A DNA stretch of 64,000 nt from Asterias amurensis (GCF_032118995.1 NC_092657.1:16350181-16414180); one strand, 5' to 3'. Shown: positions 1 through 10,015, numbered from the stretch's first letter. The notes: generated by a model from the sequence alone, not told the origin. Program-made: numbers and translations.

Positions 1-253
1 AGCTTTCGAGAACGAAGTAATTTTCCAAAATTTGATTTCGAGTCCTCAGGTTTTGAATTTGAGGTATCGAAATCAACCATCTAAACGCACACAACTTCGT
101 GTGACAAGGGTTTTTTTTCTGTCACTATTAACTCGAAACTTCGATGACCGTTTCAGCTCAAATTTCACAGGTTTGTTATTTTATGCATAGTTGAGATACA
201 CAAACTGTGAAGACTAGTGTTTGACATTTACCAATAGTGTCCATTGCCTTTAA
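1..253. mobile_element. TTAA MITE family A, 5'-truncated by window edge
   Basis: The segment matches the family A interior (ACGAAGTAATTTTCC, hairpin around GAGGTATCGAAATCAA) and ends in the right terminal repeat ACCAATAGTGTCCATTGCC followed by TTTAA. The other end lies outside the window. It has no coding capacity. Confidence 0.8.
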
Positions 254-905
254 ATTAGTATCGAACCGAAAGCCGATTAATTTAACAAAGCGCCAATATT
301 GCTCTCAACTACTTTGTGGAATCGACCAATGGTTCCTTTGTTTTGTGTGTGGGAGCTGTGAGGTGCCAAATGGAGGCCAAAATATGAGATCGTTACTTCC
401 CCGGGCGTGCTTTCAAGCTTTTTGAAAATCACACCATGACAAGATCTATAGAATCATAACGGAGTAACGGAGTACGTCATGTATTGGGAATCTAAATTAG
501 TATCGAGCCCCCTTGTATTGTGTGGGCGGCGCGTGTGTTACGTAGGTGTACGCTGTGAGTTGCAAAATGGAAGCCGAAATGATCAATCTAAATTTCTCTG
601 GGCGTGCTTTTTCAAGCATGTGAAGATCGTATTCATTATAACACCGCGAGCAGATCAATGTTCATTACGGAGTATGTGCATGGACGGAAATTACGTCGCA
701 TCGTGTTGAACTTTTTGCACCGTAGCTGTCCTCGCTTCTGTGTGTTCATATTTTATTCATGAGTCAATTAACAGTCTAGCCAATCAAAGTGTGCGCATTT
801 TACAGACGATATCAGGCGGGCTGCGAAAAAGATAAAGGAGACTACAACTAGTCTGCGCTGCAACCGTTTGGGTTGACTGTGTCTATCTGGAAAGAACATC
901 ATTCG
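254..905 (+). repeat. Duplicated 5'-flank modules of the lectin array
   Basis: Two diverged copies of one module lie here, at about 265-465 and 493-672. Each runs from TTAGTATCGA through a GAGCTGTGAG-like block and GGGCGTGCTTT to AATCATAACGG or TTCATTACGG. A third copy lies at 5138-5328, ahead of the second lectin. The second and third copies continue into a shared stretch with TAGCCAATCA and GCAACCGTTTGGGT. This shows that the duplication unit of the lectin array included upstream DNA. Short open frames inside are not convincing genes. Confidence 0.65.
777..786 (+). promoter_or_regulatory. Candidate CCAAT box upstream of lectin 1
   Basis: TAGCCAATCA occurs here and again at 5412-5421, in corresponding positions of the two lectin 5' flanks. 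Both are followed by GTGTGCGCATTTTA-like sequence. Conservation in an otherwise diverged flank suggests a promoter element. The transcription start is not known, and the site lies about 510 bp from the ATG. Confidence 0.35.
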
Positions 906-1292
906 TATTAACAGAGAGCTGTATCATATCTCATTGCGTGTAAGCTGCCATTTTGGGTGTTCATCTTCGCAGAACTGTTCATCGGTGCATCAACATAAAG
1001 TGTTCACCCAAAACAGTTGGTTTGTTTTCCTTCGTCACCTTCTATTATATGGAGAACGGACCTCCAATTGTTACAAGTTAACAGCTCATCTTTGTAGATT
1101 TTTTGGACATACACAGGTAGACGTCAAAACTGCAACTTTAATTATGAATGAAAAAATATGTAGTCTTATAGTAACATCAACCTGATGGGAAACACTTTTG
1201 GTGTGTCAACTTCAACTTCTTATCATCAAAACAAATATCATGGTTTAAAATTGGACAACTAATAACTGGTAGAAATACATAGCAGCGTCAAA

Positions 1293-1802
1293 ATGTATGT
1301 TTTGCTCCTCGTAACGTTCACTGCATTGCTAGATAGCTCTTGCATTCGAGTGGTTGTATCTCAAGTTCAGCAATGTTCTACATTTATGAGTGACGACTCA
1401 ACATGTCCACAGTCTTGGCATTACTGGGGAATATCATGCTACAAGATCACTGAGACGGCATTTACCTGGGCAGATGCTAAAGAAGAGTGCAGAAACCTGG
1501 GTGGCGTTCTGGCTGCACTAAGCTCCAATCAAGAAAATGAGTTTGTAGCGCATTTGGTTTCAGATGATTGGATGTGGATCGACTGTAATGATCTAGAGGT
1601 GGAGGGGAGATGGAAGTGCAGAGATGGTAACATGGAAGTTGCTTACACAAACTGGTATTCTGGAGAACCGAATAACGCAGGCGTAGGTGAAGATTGTGCG
1701 GTCGTAGCTACATGGGGAAACCAGCAATGGCATGATGTTAGTTGCAGCCGAAAGGAGAAAGCTATTTGCAAAATGGCTGGCAGACCAGTCCTTCACGTGT
1801 GA
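1293..1802 (+). CDS. Secreted C-type lectin, single CTLD (array copy 1)
   Basis: The 169-residue product is predicted to be secreted and to bind carbohydrate, as in invertebrate humoral lectins. Residues 1-23 are a hydrophobic signal peptide. The rest is one long-form C-type lectin domain. Cys38-Cys49 fit the extra N-terminal disulfide. Cys66-Cys159 and Cys135-Cys151 fit the two core disulfides. The EPN motif (125-127) in the long loop is of the mannose-type class. The usual WND motif reads WHD (146-148), so one calcium ligand is replaced. Cys98 (WIDC) and Cys109 (WKC) are extra and fall in the usual WIGL and WxW positions, possibly forming a third core disulfide. The reading frame is a single exon from ATG to TGA, with no splice sites needed. 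A close paralogue lies at 6332-6850. The family call is firm; ligand and calcium dependence are uncertain. Confidence 0.9.
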   Translation: MYVLLLVTFTALLDSSCIRVVVSQVQQCSTFMSDDSTCPQSWHYWGISCYKITETAFTWADAKEECRNLGGVLAALSSNQENEFVAHLVSDDWMWIDCNDLEVEGRWKCRDGNMEVAYTNWYSGEPNNAGVGEDCAVVATWGNQQWHDVSCSRKEKAICKMAGRPVLHV

Positions 1803-2103
1803 ACAATTGAACATCAAAGCTTCGAGTCCTTGTACTTAAATGAAATCTTTGGGGAAACAAAAAGTAACTACTATTGTACAATGACTTAAACGGAAAGGTT
1901 TTGAGAAAAGAATTGACATGTGTTTTGCTTGTATGATGATTGTTAAATACATGAGGTTCAACAAACTGACACTGCGTTCATTATTATTATTATAGGTGGC
2001 AACAGTTAGAATATCAAGGTTGTCTTTGTTTGCAGAACACAGGTTTCTTGAAAGGTATTGTGGTGAAGCAGATCACTTAAAGGGTAAATTCATTAAAGAC
2101 TTA
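1803..2103. other. 3' flank of lectin 1
   Basis: AT-rich non-coding sequence with no canonical AATAAA that I can find. It probably holds the lectin 3' UTR. A short TTATTATTATTATA run sits at 1980-1994. Confidence 0.4.
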
Positions 2104-2416
2104 CCGGTGTGGCGGTTTCAGTCTTCCGCCGTATTAAGTTTTCCGGGTCACGTAGCCGGATATTTCAGCACGTTGTACGAACGGTTTTAGCTTTCCGGCG
2201 TGTTCAGTTTTCTAGGTGACGTAGTCAGACAAAAATACCGCCGCGAGAATCCTGGCGAGTACTGTAGTTTTCTCAGTGACCCCGATTTGTTTATATGTTA
2301 CAGTGTTACGATTCTTTTCTATTTAGTCACGTTCTCTTGCCCCATCTTTCGTAATGTTACCGTATTTGGTCATTCGGAAATCTGAACACGGCGGAAAGTT
2401 AAAACCGCCACACCGG
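2104..2416. mobile_element. MITE with CCGGTGTGGCGG terminal inverted repeats
   Basis: The left end reads CCGGTGTGGCGGTTT, then TTCCGCCGT. The right end is its reverse complement, ACGGCGGAA followed by AAACCGCCACACCGG. The element is 313 bp with about 30-bp imperfect inverted ends and no coding capacity. No clear target duplication is visible, so its superfamily is not assigned. Confidence 0.65.
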
Positions 2417-2812
2417 CACAAAAAAAAATACATCTGGAAAGGGGTAACAGCCGTGGGCTAAGTAGGTTGGCGGTATTTGAGTGTTTGTAGTTCTCAATCA
2501 GTATATAGAATCAAGTTATCTTTTACTTATTCCATGTTAGGAAAATGTTACTAGCTTTGTGGACACTGGGCAGCCATCAACGCATGGTGGCGTGCTATAT
2601 TATGCACCTCGTCACCTCACGTCACATTATAATTAGTCATGGCGAAATGTGTCTTTCCCCATTACATTTTTATATTTTAATAGCAGCTGTCAATTGAACA
2701 GGTTGATCTTGCAAATTAAACAGAAGCTGTTCGTCTATCTGATGTTCACTCTATGTACGTACGCTGTGTCAACGTATTGTACAGAGCAGATTCTTAGTGA
2801 GAAATATTTGTT
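2417..2812. other. Unannotated intergenic stretch
   Basis: AT-rich single-copy-looking sequence. I see no coding signal or repeat match inside the window. Confidence 0.4.
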
Positions 2813-3512
2813 TTTAAGTGGAAGCTAATACACTAAATATTTGGTAATGTTTTCAGCAACAGCTGCATCTGAAAACAGTGTCTGTGCTCGAGATTTTTTT
2901 TTTCTTTTTCCATGAACTTGTTGAGTTAGTTTCATATACAAAAATGAATGAGTTTATTTTGTGAAGCAAGTTAAAGGCAGTGGACACTATTGGTAACTGT
3001 CAAAGACTAGCCTTCACAGTTGGTGTATCTCAACATATGCATAAAATAACAAACCTGTGGAAATTTGAGCTCAATCGGTCATAGAAGTTGCGAGATAATA
3101 ATGAAAGAAAAATAACCCTTATCAAACGAAATTGTGTGCATTTAGATGGTTGATTTCGAGACCTCAAGTTCTAAATCTGAGGTCTCGAAGTCAAATTCGT
3201 GGAAAATTGCTTCTTTCTCAAAACTATGGCACTTCAGAGGGAGCCATTTCTCACAATGTTGTATACCCCCAACCACTCCCCATTACTCGTCACCAAGAAA
3301 GGTTTTATACTAATAATTATTTTGAGTAATTACCAATGGTGTCTACTGCCTTTAAGTGGAAGCTAATTACACTAAATATTTGGTAATGTTTTCAGCAACA
3401 GCTGCATCTGAAAACAGTGTCTGTGCTCGATATATTTTTTTTCCATGAACTTGTTGAGTTCGTTTCATATTAAAATAAATAACTGAGTTTATTTTATGAA
3501 GCAAGTTAACAC
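2813..3512. repeat. About 157-bp direct repeat flanking a MITE
   Basis: Segment X runs from TTAAGTGGAAGCTAAT to GAAGCAAGTTAA. It occurs at about 2815-2974 and again at about 3352-3512, with the family A MITE (2971-3355) between the copies. Both copies start and end at TTAA. They differ by small indels in the T-tract after TGTGCTCGA. Confidence 0.8.
2971..3355. mobile_element. TTAA MITE family A
   Basis: A complete copy: TTAAAGGCAGTGGACACTAT at the left, and GGTGTCTACTGCC then TTTAA at the right. The interior contains the family hairpin GACCTCAAG/CTGAGGTCTCGAA. Its short open frames recur in other copies and are not genes. Confidence 0.85.
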
Positions 3513-5137
3513 ACTGCGCAATGGCGCCTCTGTTGATGAAGAATATAGTAGAGTAGACACAAGTGCAATAATTGTTGCTTTCATTAGATCTCTTTATGTC
3601 AATTTTAGTAAAAGGTAAATTGCAATTTGTTGTTTTAGTGTTGGTGATGTTAGTCTTATAGATATTTAGGAAACCAATCAATGCTCATTAAATTGTTTGT
3701 TGTAACGGTGTATAGCAGACAGTACTCAGAGACTTCATGAACATTTCAATAACAGCCAGAAAAGTTACAAGCAATTCGATAACGGTGGTACTTTGCTTAG
3801 ATCATTGTATTCAACAAATGCTTGATTCAATAGACACTAGACCAACAGCGGTTGCTTTTATCACACCTCTGGTGTTAATTCAGTAAATATTTATTGTGGT
3901 CTTTAAATCCACAACTTGAAGTGTTGGTGACGTCAGTCTTACAGATATATTAGGAAACAAAGTGATAATTTTTCTTAGAATTGCTGTTGTGTTGGTGTTG
4001 TAGCAGCGCTACTCACAGATTCTTTCAAGTTTGTAGTCAATTATTTTAAAACATTTGCAATAATGGGCATACGATTCATTTTAGTAAGAAAAAACGGGAC
4101 AACTTTCAGGTCTTCACAAGTGTTTGTTTGTATTCAATACATGCTTGTTTCAATTCCTGCAATAATCAAATAAACATCGGTGGTAAATTTTTAAAATGCT
4201 GTCCTCAACTTTGTACACTATATCAGGCAGAAATCAGAAAAGAATATGTTCATATATACAAATTTCAAACAATCATTGCTTATGCCCCACAATATCAGTT
4301 CCTATATCAACATTTCAAACACACTGTAATCATTGTTTATGCCCCACAATATAAGGTGTAGTTTTGTAACCCCTCGTTATGTGTCAAATAAAAGAAAATT
4401 TCACTTGTTGTGATTTATTCTTGGATTGAATGTACTCAGTTCTTTTTCCGATAAAGACCTTCATCATGCTGTCACCAACTTGGTCAAGTTTCCTGTTCCA
4501 ATAACAATAATGAATGCATACTCATTGCGGAAACATAGGACCCGACTATTATTTCATCCAGCCTCAGTTTGGAAACAATTTTATAAACTATTTGTGTATT
4601 TATTTATTCTTTCAAGCTTCAAAAACATCAAAAACACACAGCAACAAAAACATAAAATGTAGGATTTAAAAACATTAGAAAAACAATGACAGACATAAAA
4701 ACAATGGAAAACACAATATTTAAAAACATAAGCCTAGAGATTACCCAAAAGCGAACCAAATCACTATCCAAAGGAACAATCCCATTGAAAGTGAGTTGGA
4801 ATGAATTAAAGGTCAACAATGATGTTCACAGTGTGAATTTTGGTTTGAATTATATTCAAGCATGTGTTCAAATTATTGTTGAGGCTGGATGCACAATGTT
4901 TTCACTATTAAGCCTGGCGCACCGCTTGGCTGCAATGGTAGTGTTGAAGAATATGCCTTTCTATTGATCCGACCATAGTCAAGGTTTGTCATGTCTGCAC
5001 TATAAGCACTCCAAGCTATAATGCATAGGTACATGCAAGACAACGTCTAGGAACAAGACTCACATTACGAGACATACTAATGGTATCAGCGAAAGCACTC
5101 CTGCAGCACGTATTGTTGTAATATTGGCAGCTAAATT
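3513..5137. other. Gene-free stretch with degenerate duplications
   Basis: A diverged tandem duplication is visible: about 3550-3700 resembles about 3830-3975, sharing AGTGTTGGTGA, GTCAGTCTTA-like and TAGGAAAC blocks. A shorter pair of TTATGCCCCACAATAT blocks lies at 4280 and 4339. The rest has no recognisable gene. Confidence 0.45.
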
Positions 5138-5640
5138 GGTATCGAACTGCTGTGTTTGTTTCTTTCTTTGTTTCTTTGTTTGTGTGTGTGAGAGCTGTGA
5201 AATTGCAAAAGCGCAATTTTAACGTTTTGTAATGTACATTGCCATGCTTTAATAAAGTCTTTCAAGCGTGTGAACATTGGAGTCTTTGTCTCACACCACG
5301 AGCAGATGATGATAGTAATCATTACTGAGAGCATCCTAGGCAATTTTATTTTCGTTTAATTGTCTCTAATGATACCAGTTTTCATGTTTATTCATGACTC
5401 ATTATGAGTGTTAGCCAATCAGTGTGTGCGCATTTTAGCAGGCGAGATCAGAATCGGGGTTGGTTGCGAAACAGAAATAGGAGATATCACAACTCGTCTT
5501 CGATGCAACCGTTTGGGTCGACGTTGTCTCTTTTCTGAGAAAACATAATTCGTTTGAGAGATGTCTCCTATCCCAATTGGGTCGACTTAGACCATTTGGG
5601 TCGACTTTGGTCTATTAACACCACTCGTACTATTGTAGAG
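5138..5640 (+). repeat. Duplicated 5'-flank module of lectin 2
   Basis: This is the third copy of the module seen at 265-465 and 493-905. It shares GGTATCGAAC, GAGAGCTGTGAAATTGCAAAA, TTCAAGCGTGTGAA, the TAGCCAATCA box (5412-5421) and GATGCAACCGTTTGGGTCGA. A short ATTTGGGTCGACTT block recurs at 5590-5605. It marks the extent of the lectin segmental duplication. Confidence 0.65.
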
Positions 5641-5824
5641 CTATATATTGCACCTTATGTAAAGTGAACGGACACTTTGGGGTCACCTACGCCAATATTT
5701 TCATTTGAGCATCCAAATTATTCAAAACATTTGCCAGAACAGCCACATCAAATCAACTCCACACACAGCATGTTTTAGAATTCTTTCACCCAGTTGGATA
5801 TCTGCCTTCGTAGGAACAAATCAT

Positions 5825-6250
5825 GTAGACAGCATGCGGGTACATCGTGATCTACGTGTATGTGTGGTAGTTCATCCCTTACTGGAGAGATCTAATATCA
5901 TGTAAACAGACGACGTGTGCTCAGCCAAACTGTTCCCTTGATGGGGAAACCTCTTTACAACTTTTTTGTCAGTAACCGCAAGAGACCCTGGAAAACTACA
6001 GTGAGGGAAACGCAACCCGAAATAATCATACATTAATGTAGATTTTGGGTAGACAGCATGTGGGCACATCGTGAGAGATCTGTATAGATATAATATCATG
6101 TGAACTGACGTTGTGTGTTCAGCCCCACTGTTCCTTTGATAGGGAAACCTCTTCACAACCTTTTTGTCAGTAACCGCAAGAGACCCTGGAAAACTACAGT
6201 GAGGGAAACTCAACCCGAAAGAATCACACATTATTGTAGATTTTGGTAAC
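5825..6250. repeat. Two-copy tandem repeat, period 224 bp
   Basis: GTAGACAGCATG opens both units, at 5825 and 6049. Each unit continues through CATCGTGA, TAATATCATGT, a CTGTTCC block, CTTTTTTGTCAGTAACCGC and GAGACCCTGGAAAACTACAG. The repeat lies directly upstream of lectin 2 and is absent from the lectin 1 flank. It leaves a 160-codon frame open on the minus strand that also reads as a duplicated peptide, with no family I recognise. Confidence 0.8.
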
Positions 6251-6331
6251 CGATGTGGATGTTTTCCTACTAACCCTCTCACAGAGAACAAATCTGCTTC
6301 AATTCTAAACAGTGCGTACATTGGTATCATC

Positions 6332-6850
6332 ATGTTTGGTTTAGTGTACTTCATACTTTCAACTGAGTTGCTATATAGCTCTTGTTTTGGAGTGGTTGCA
6401 TCTCCAGATCAGCAATGCTATACATTTATGTATGACGACTCATCCTGTCCGGAGTCTTGGCATTACTGGGGAAACTCATGCTACAAGATCACTGAGACGG
6501 CATTTACCTGGGCAGATGCTAAAGAAGAGTGTAGAAACCTGGGTGGTGTTCTGGCTGCACCAAGCTCCAATCAAGAAAACGAGTTTATAGCGCAGTTGGT
6601 TCCAGATGATTGGATATGGATCGACTGTAATGATCTAGAGGTGGAGGGGATATGGAAGTGCAGAGATGATAGCGTGGAGGTCGCTTACAGAAACTGGCAT
6701 GATGGAGAACCGAATAACGCGATAGAGGAAGATTGTGCGGCCGTGGCTGCGTTTGCTTCATGGGGAAACAACCAATGGTTTGATAGGAGTTGCATTATAT
6801 CAGAGAGAGCTCTTTGCAAAGTGGCTGGCAGACCAGTCCTTCACGTTTGA
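6332..6850 (+). CDS. Secreted C-type lectin, single CTLD (array copy 2)
   Basis: A 172-residue paralogue of the lectin at 1293-1802, also a single exon. Residues 1-24 form the signal peptide. Cys40-Cys50, Cys67-Cys162 and Cys134-Cys154 give the long-form CTLD disulfides. EPN is at 126-128. The WND motif reads WFD (149-151), again without the Asn ligand. The extra Cys99/Cys110 pair is retained. The middle of the domain (about residues 42-115) is nearly identical to copy 1 at the nucleotide level. The signal peptide and the loop before WFD differ, with an AFA-like insertion here. Both copies end in AGRPVLHV. It is probably a secreted recognition protein. Selective sugar binding through a modified calcium site is possible but cannot be proven from sequence. 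Confidence 0.9.
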   Translation: MFGLVYFILSTELLYSSCFGVVASPDQQCYTFMYDDSSCPESWHYWGNSCYKITETAFTWADAKEECRNLGGVLAAPSSNQENEFIAQLVPDDWIWIDCNDLEVEGIWKCRDDSVEVAYRNWHDGEPNNAIEEDCAAVAAFASWGNNQWFDRSCIISERALCKVAGRPVLHV

Positions 6851-6867
6851 CGATTTGAATATCAAGG

Positions 6868-7235
6868 CAAGACGCGTGTACTTTTTGTAACACAAAACAC
6901 TATGTCCACAGATTTACATTAAACTAACACCTTTTGAAGATATAATGATAGTAAAAAGCGTACCTTAAAATGTTAGTTTTTGAGGTGCTGTATTTTTTTG
7001 AGAAATGAGTAAACAATGTCATGAAAATGTTAACATGCTAAAATTATTTTCGTCTCATGATCACTGAGACAAAAATTATTTTCATGACATTGTCATACTC
7101 ATTTCTCAAAAACTACAGCCCCTCAGCAAGTAATGTATTCAGGGAAGCTTTCTACTATTATTTTCAAACTGTAAGTTTAGTGTAAATCTGTAGACATCGT
7201 GGTTTTTGTCCTACATAAAGTACATGGAGCCTTAA
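6868..7235. mobile_element. Fold-back MITE family E
   Basis: The left arm (TGTCCACAGATTTACA, then TCATGAAAAT) is repeated inverted at the right (ATTTTCATGACATTG, then TGTAAATCTGTAGACA). The right end is at TTAA. A second copy lies at 44248-44609 with clear TTAA at both ends. It starts just past the lectin 2 stop codon and so probably supplies part of its 3' flank. Confidence 0.7.
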
Positions 7236-7659
7236 GCGGCAAACTGCACGATTTGAAACTAACATTATTTGTACCATGTAGTAAGGGATTCAACCATCGG
7301 TCCAATTCATCATTAATTTAGGATTTGCTTTATTGCTTGAAGTTACATGGTTTTCTACACAACCATCATGTACGAGATGATTTCACTAATATGAAATGCT
7401 CCTTCGCTTTGCTCATACGGTTTACTATGACCGATAATCACAAACTAAAACCATATCTACAAATTGGAAACAAAAAGTTCACTGGCTGAAAAAGTGGCTG
7501 GAGGCAGTTTCATTAAATGTACATGTATTTCTTATTTGCCCTGTGGAAACCTCCCAATAAAAAAAAAAACTTTTTTTCGGAGGTAGCCAAGCATCTACGA
7601 ATACGTTGAAATTTTTAAATTTTGTGTTAATTAATTTCGAATGAAGGCAGCGGGTACTG

Positions 7660-7800
7660 CAACTATAGACCTTTTCGCAAATACCACTGCGCAAGCGCAA
7701 ACTGTCGTGCATGCTGGTCTAGCTAGTACCTAAATTTGATAGCTAGCTAGACCAGCATGCACCTCATTCCACGTCTATTGTGCGCGTACCGAGTATTTGC
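7660..7800. mobile_element. Short MITE, TAGACCTTTTCGCAAATACC ends
   Basis: The left end ATAGACCTTTTCGCAAATAC is shared with the element at 30205-30362. The right end here is decayed. The centre is a long palindrome around GGTCTAGCTAG/CTAGCTAGACC with CATGCTGG/CCAGCATGC. Confidence 0.55.
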
Positions 7801-7835
7801 GTGTGTAAAGATTACCAATAGTTTTACATCGGTGT

Positions 7836-8109
7836 GTGCTAACCAAAGATTATATAGCGCCGCAAGGAGCAAGATGCGGAACTCGGGCTGGAATGTGAAA
7901 TCCCACTGGACGCCATTTCGGCAAGTAACTCTTTGGATACAACAATAGATCAGTGCAGATCGGTGCAGACATTGACCATTCCTATCAATGGGAAACAAAA
8001 CATTCACTTGCTGAAATGGCGCCCATGCGTATTTTCACTTTCCAACAATATATAAAGCTTTGGTTCCGCATTTTACGCCTTGCGGCGCTCTATAATCTTT
8101 GGTGCTAAC
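7836..8109. mobile_element. MITE with 45-bp inverted ends
   Basis: The left end reads GCTAACCAAAGATTATA, GCGCCGCAAGG and ATGCGGAAC. The right end reads GTTCCGCAT, CCTTGCGGCGC and TATAATCTTTGGTGCTAA, its near-perfect reverse complement. It has no coding capacity. Confidence 0.65.
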
Positions 8110-8152
8110 TCACCCTCTCCGGCGGAGTCTTGTCATTTCTTCTGAAACTCTT

Positions 8153-8785
8153 TAGACAGCCCCACTGGGGACGAGGTTTTTTGCTCGTCATGGAACTGTA
8201 GGCCGTGTTGACGTCCCGATGGTTGGTGCATAGAGAAAGGACCACGGAAGGAACTCGAACTTCCTTTTCTTCACTAGAAACTTGATCACAGCCGATAATA
8301 CATTGCAGTCACTATGTGAGTGACTGCTGACACAAATATTTGATTTTTTTTTAAGACAGCCTCACCGGGGGCTAATGTGTGTTTGATCGCTAATGTGTGT
8401 TTGACCGTCTATAACCGTACGTAACAGCCTGATTATTGGTGGATAGAGAAAGGACCACTGAATGAGTTCGAACCTCCTTACTTCAGAGGAAACATGACTC
8501 CTGCAGCTTAAACACTGCAGTCATGTGCTAATCATTGTGACTGCTGACACAAACCTTTGGGAAATTCTTATGACAGTCACACTGTTCGGGGCTGATGTGT
8601 TTTTGATCGTCAATAAACTGTACGTGTTAACAGTCCGATGGTTGTTGCCTGCGTGTTAAAGGACCACGAATGGAATTCGAACTTCCTTACTTCAGAAGAA
8701 ACACGTTCGTCGCCGCTAATCCGTTGCACTCATATGCTAATCATATTGTGACTGCTGACACAAACTATTAGGAAATTCTTAAGAC
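8153..8785. repeat. Three degenerate tandem units of about 215 bp
   Basis: Units start near 8153, 8355 and 8571. Each contains GACAG(CC/TC)AC, GGGGCTGATGTGT, a CCGATGGTTG-like block, AAAGGACCACGGAA, TTCGAACTTCCTTACTTCAGA and GTGACTGCTGACACAAA. The reverse strand of each unit carries a GGTTCGAACTC-like B-box sequence. A related piece recurs at 8855-8900. Confidence 0.65.
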
Positions 8786-8914
8786 AGCCTTGTGTAAAAT
8801 GCAGCGACGCACCTCCAACAAAAAGGGTTCGTGTGGCTCATTGACTTCTAAATTGCCCGGGAAGTTCGAACTCCAATTCCGTGGTCCTTTCTCCGTGGTT
8901 GATGTGAACGCGAG

Positions 8915-9175
8915 TAAACCAGGGCCTTATTTCATGACTCTGCTTACCGCCGAATTCTGCGCTTACGATCGCGATTCCCCGCTTACGTGCAAGTGCCGAA
9001 TTTTTGCGCTAGCCTTAAGCGTAGAATGCCTAGTAACGTGAAGTACGCACGCGCAGAAGCCCAAATCCGCCGCTAACCCGTGAAATACGCTTGCCGTAAG
9101 CACATAATTCCCTGCTTCCGTAAGCGCCGATTCTGTGCTTACGGTAAGCAGAGCCATGAAATTGGGCCTGGTGAC
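8915..9175. repeat. Palindromic GGGCC-AATTTCAT-GCTTA element
   Basis: It runs from CAGGGCCTTATTTCATGACT to AGCCATGAAATTGGGCCTGG, with GCTTACGG/CCGTAAGC blocks inside. It is the same family as 39421-39701, with fragments at 31262-31300 and 40455-40520. Confidence 0.6.
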
Positions 9176-9179
9176 GTCA

Positions 9180-9637
9180 GTCTTTAAGCTGTCTTTGTTT
9201 CACAACAAGTTAATAATAATGACAGTTGTGATTTTGAGGTGTTAAAAATTAAAAATTCCTAAACTTGAAGCAAGCAATCTTTACATAAGTTGCCATAACA
9301 TTTAGTTGTACGTCATTTAGGCCGGTAGCAATAAAAAGATATTCCTTTGCATCAAGACAAATATTTGTGTTTCGGGGCTAACAAATATCAATTCATGATG
9401 TGGATAATAAGCGCAGTGTATTAATGCATGCTTTATGTAAACAAGAAAATATATACAAAAAATAAAACAAATCACGTTGATTGATATCAGACTACGTTTG
9501 GAATTCGGGTCACATTGACCCTAAAACGGTATTCCACATTACATCCTGACTCGGGAAAGATCATAAAAAGTAAACAGACCGTGACTTTGTGCAAGTCATG
9601 CGTATAAGTGTCCAAGTAGTTTAAAAAGTTATTGTTT
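9180..9637. other. Unannotated intergenic stretch
   Basis: AT-rich with no coding or repeat signal that I recognise. Confidence 0.4.
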
Positions 9638-10015
9638 TTAAGACAGTGGACACTATGGGTAATTACTCAAATAATTATTATCATAAATCCTTTCTTTGTA
9701 ACGAGTAACGGGGAGAGATTGATAGTATAAAACATTGTGAGAATCAGCTCCTTCTGAAGTGCCGTAGTTTTCGAGAAAGAAGTAATTTACCACGAATTTG
9801 ATTTTTAGATTTAGAATTTGAAATCTCGAAATCAAGCACCTGAAAGCACTTGGTGCGACAAGGGTGGTTTTTTTTCTGTCATTAATATCTCGCAACTTCG
9901 ACGACCGATTGAGCTCAAATTTTCACATGTGAGTTATTTTATGCATAATATGTTGAGATACAACAACTTTGAATACTTGTCTTTGACAATTACCAATAGT
10001 GTCCAGGGTCTTTAA
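9638..10015. mobile_element. TTAA MITE family A
   Basis: A full-length copy from TTAAGACAGTGGACACTAT to ACCAATAGTGTCCAGGGTC then TTTAA, with the family interior and hairpin. Confidence 0.85.

Noticed and set aside
3132..3329. Small protein with CAFRxLISRPQ, recurring at 11918, 17062, 54597 and 9653
   Set aside because: It is translated from the family A MITE interior. The frame is broken in most copies and recurs only because the DNA does.
4426..4967. Small ORFs in the 4.4-5.0 kb region
   Set aside because: No domain, no splice support, AT-driven composition.
5872..6354. 160-codon minus-strand gene upstream of lectin 2
   Set aside because: Its sequence is the 224-bp tandem repeat read in one frame. 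It has no family resemblance, and I kept it only as a repeat with a note.
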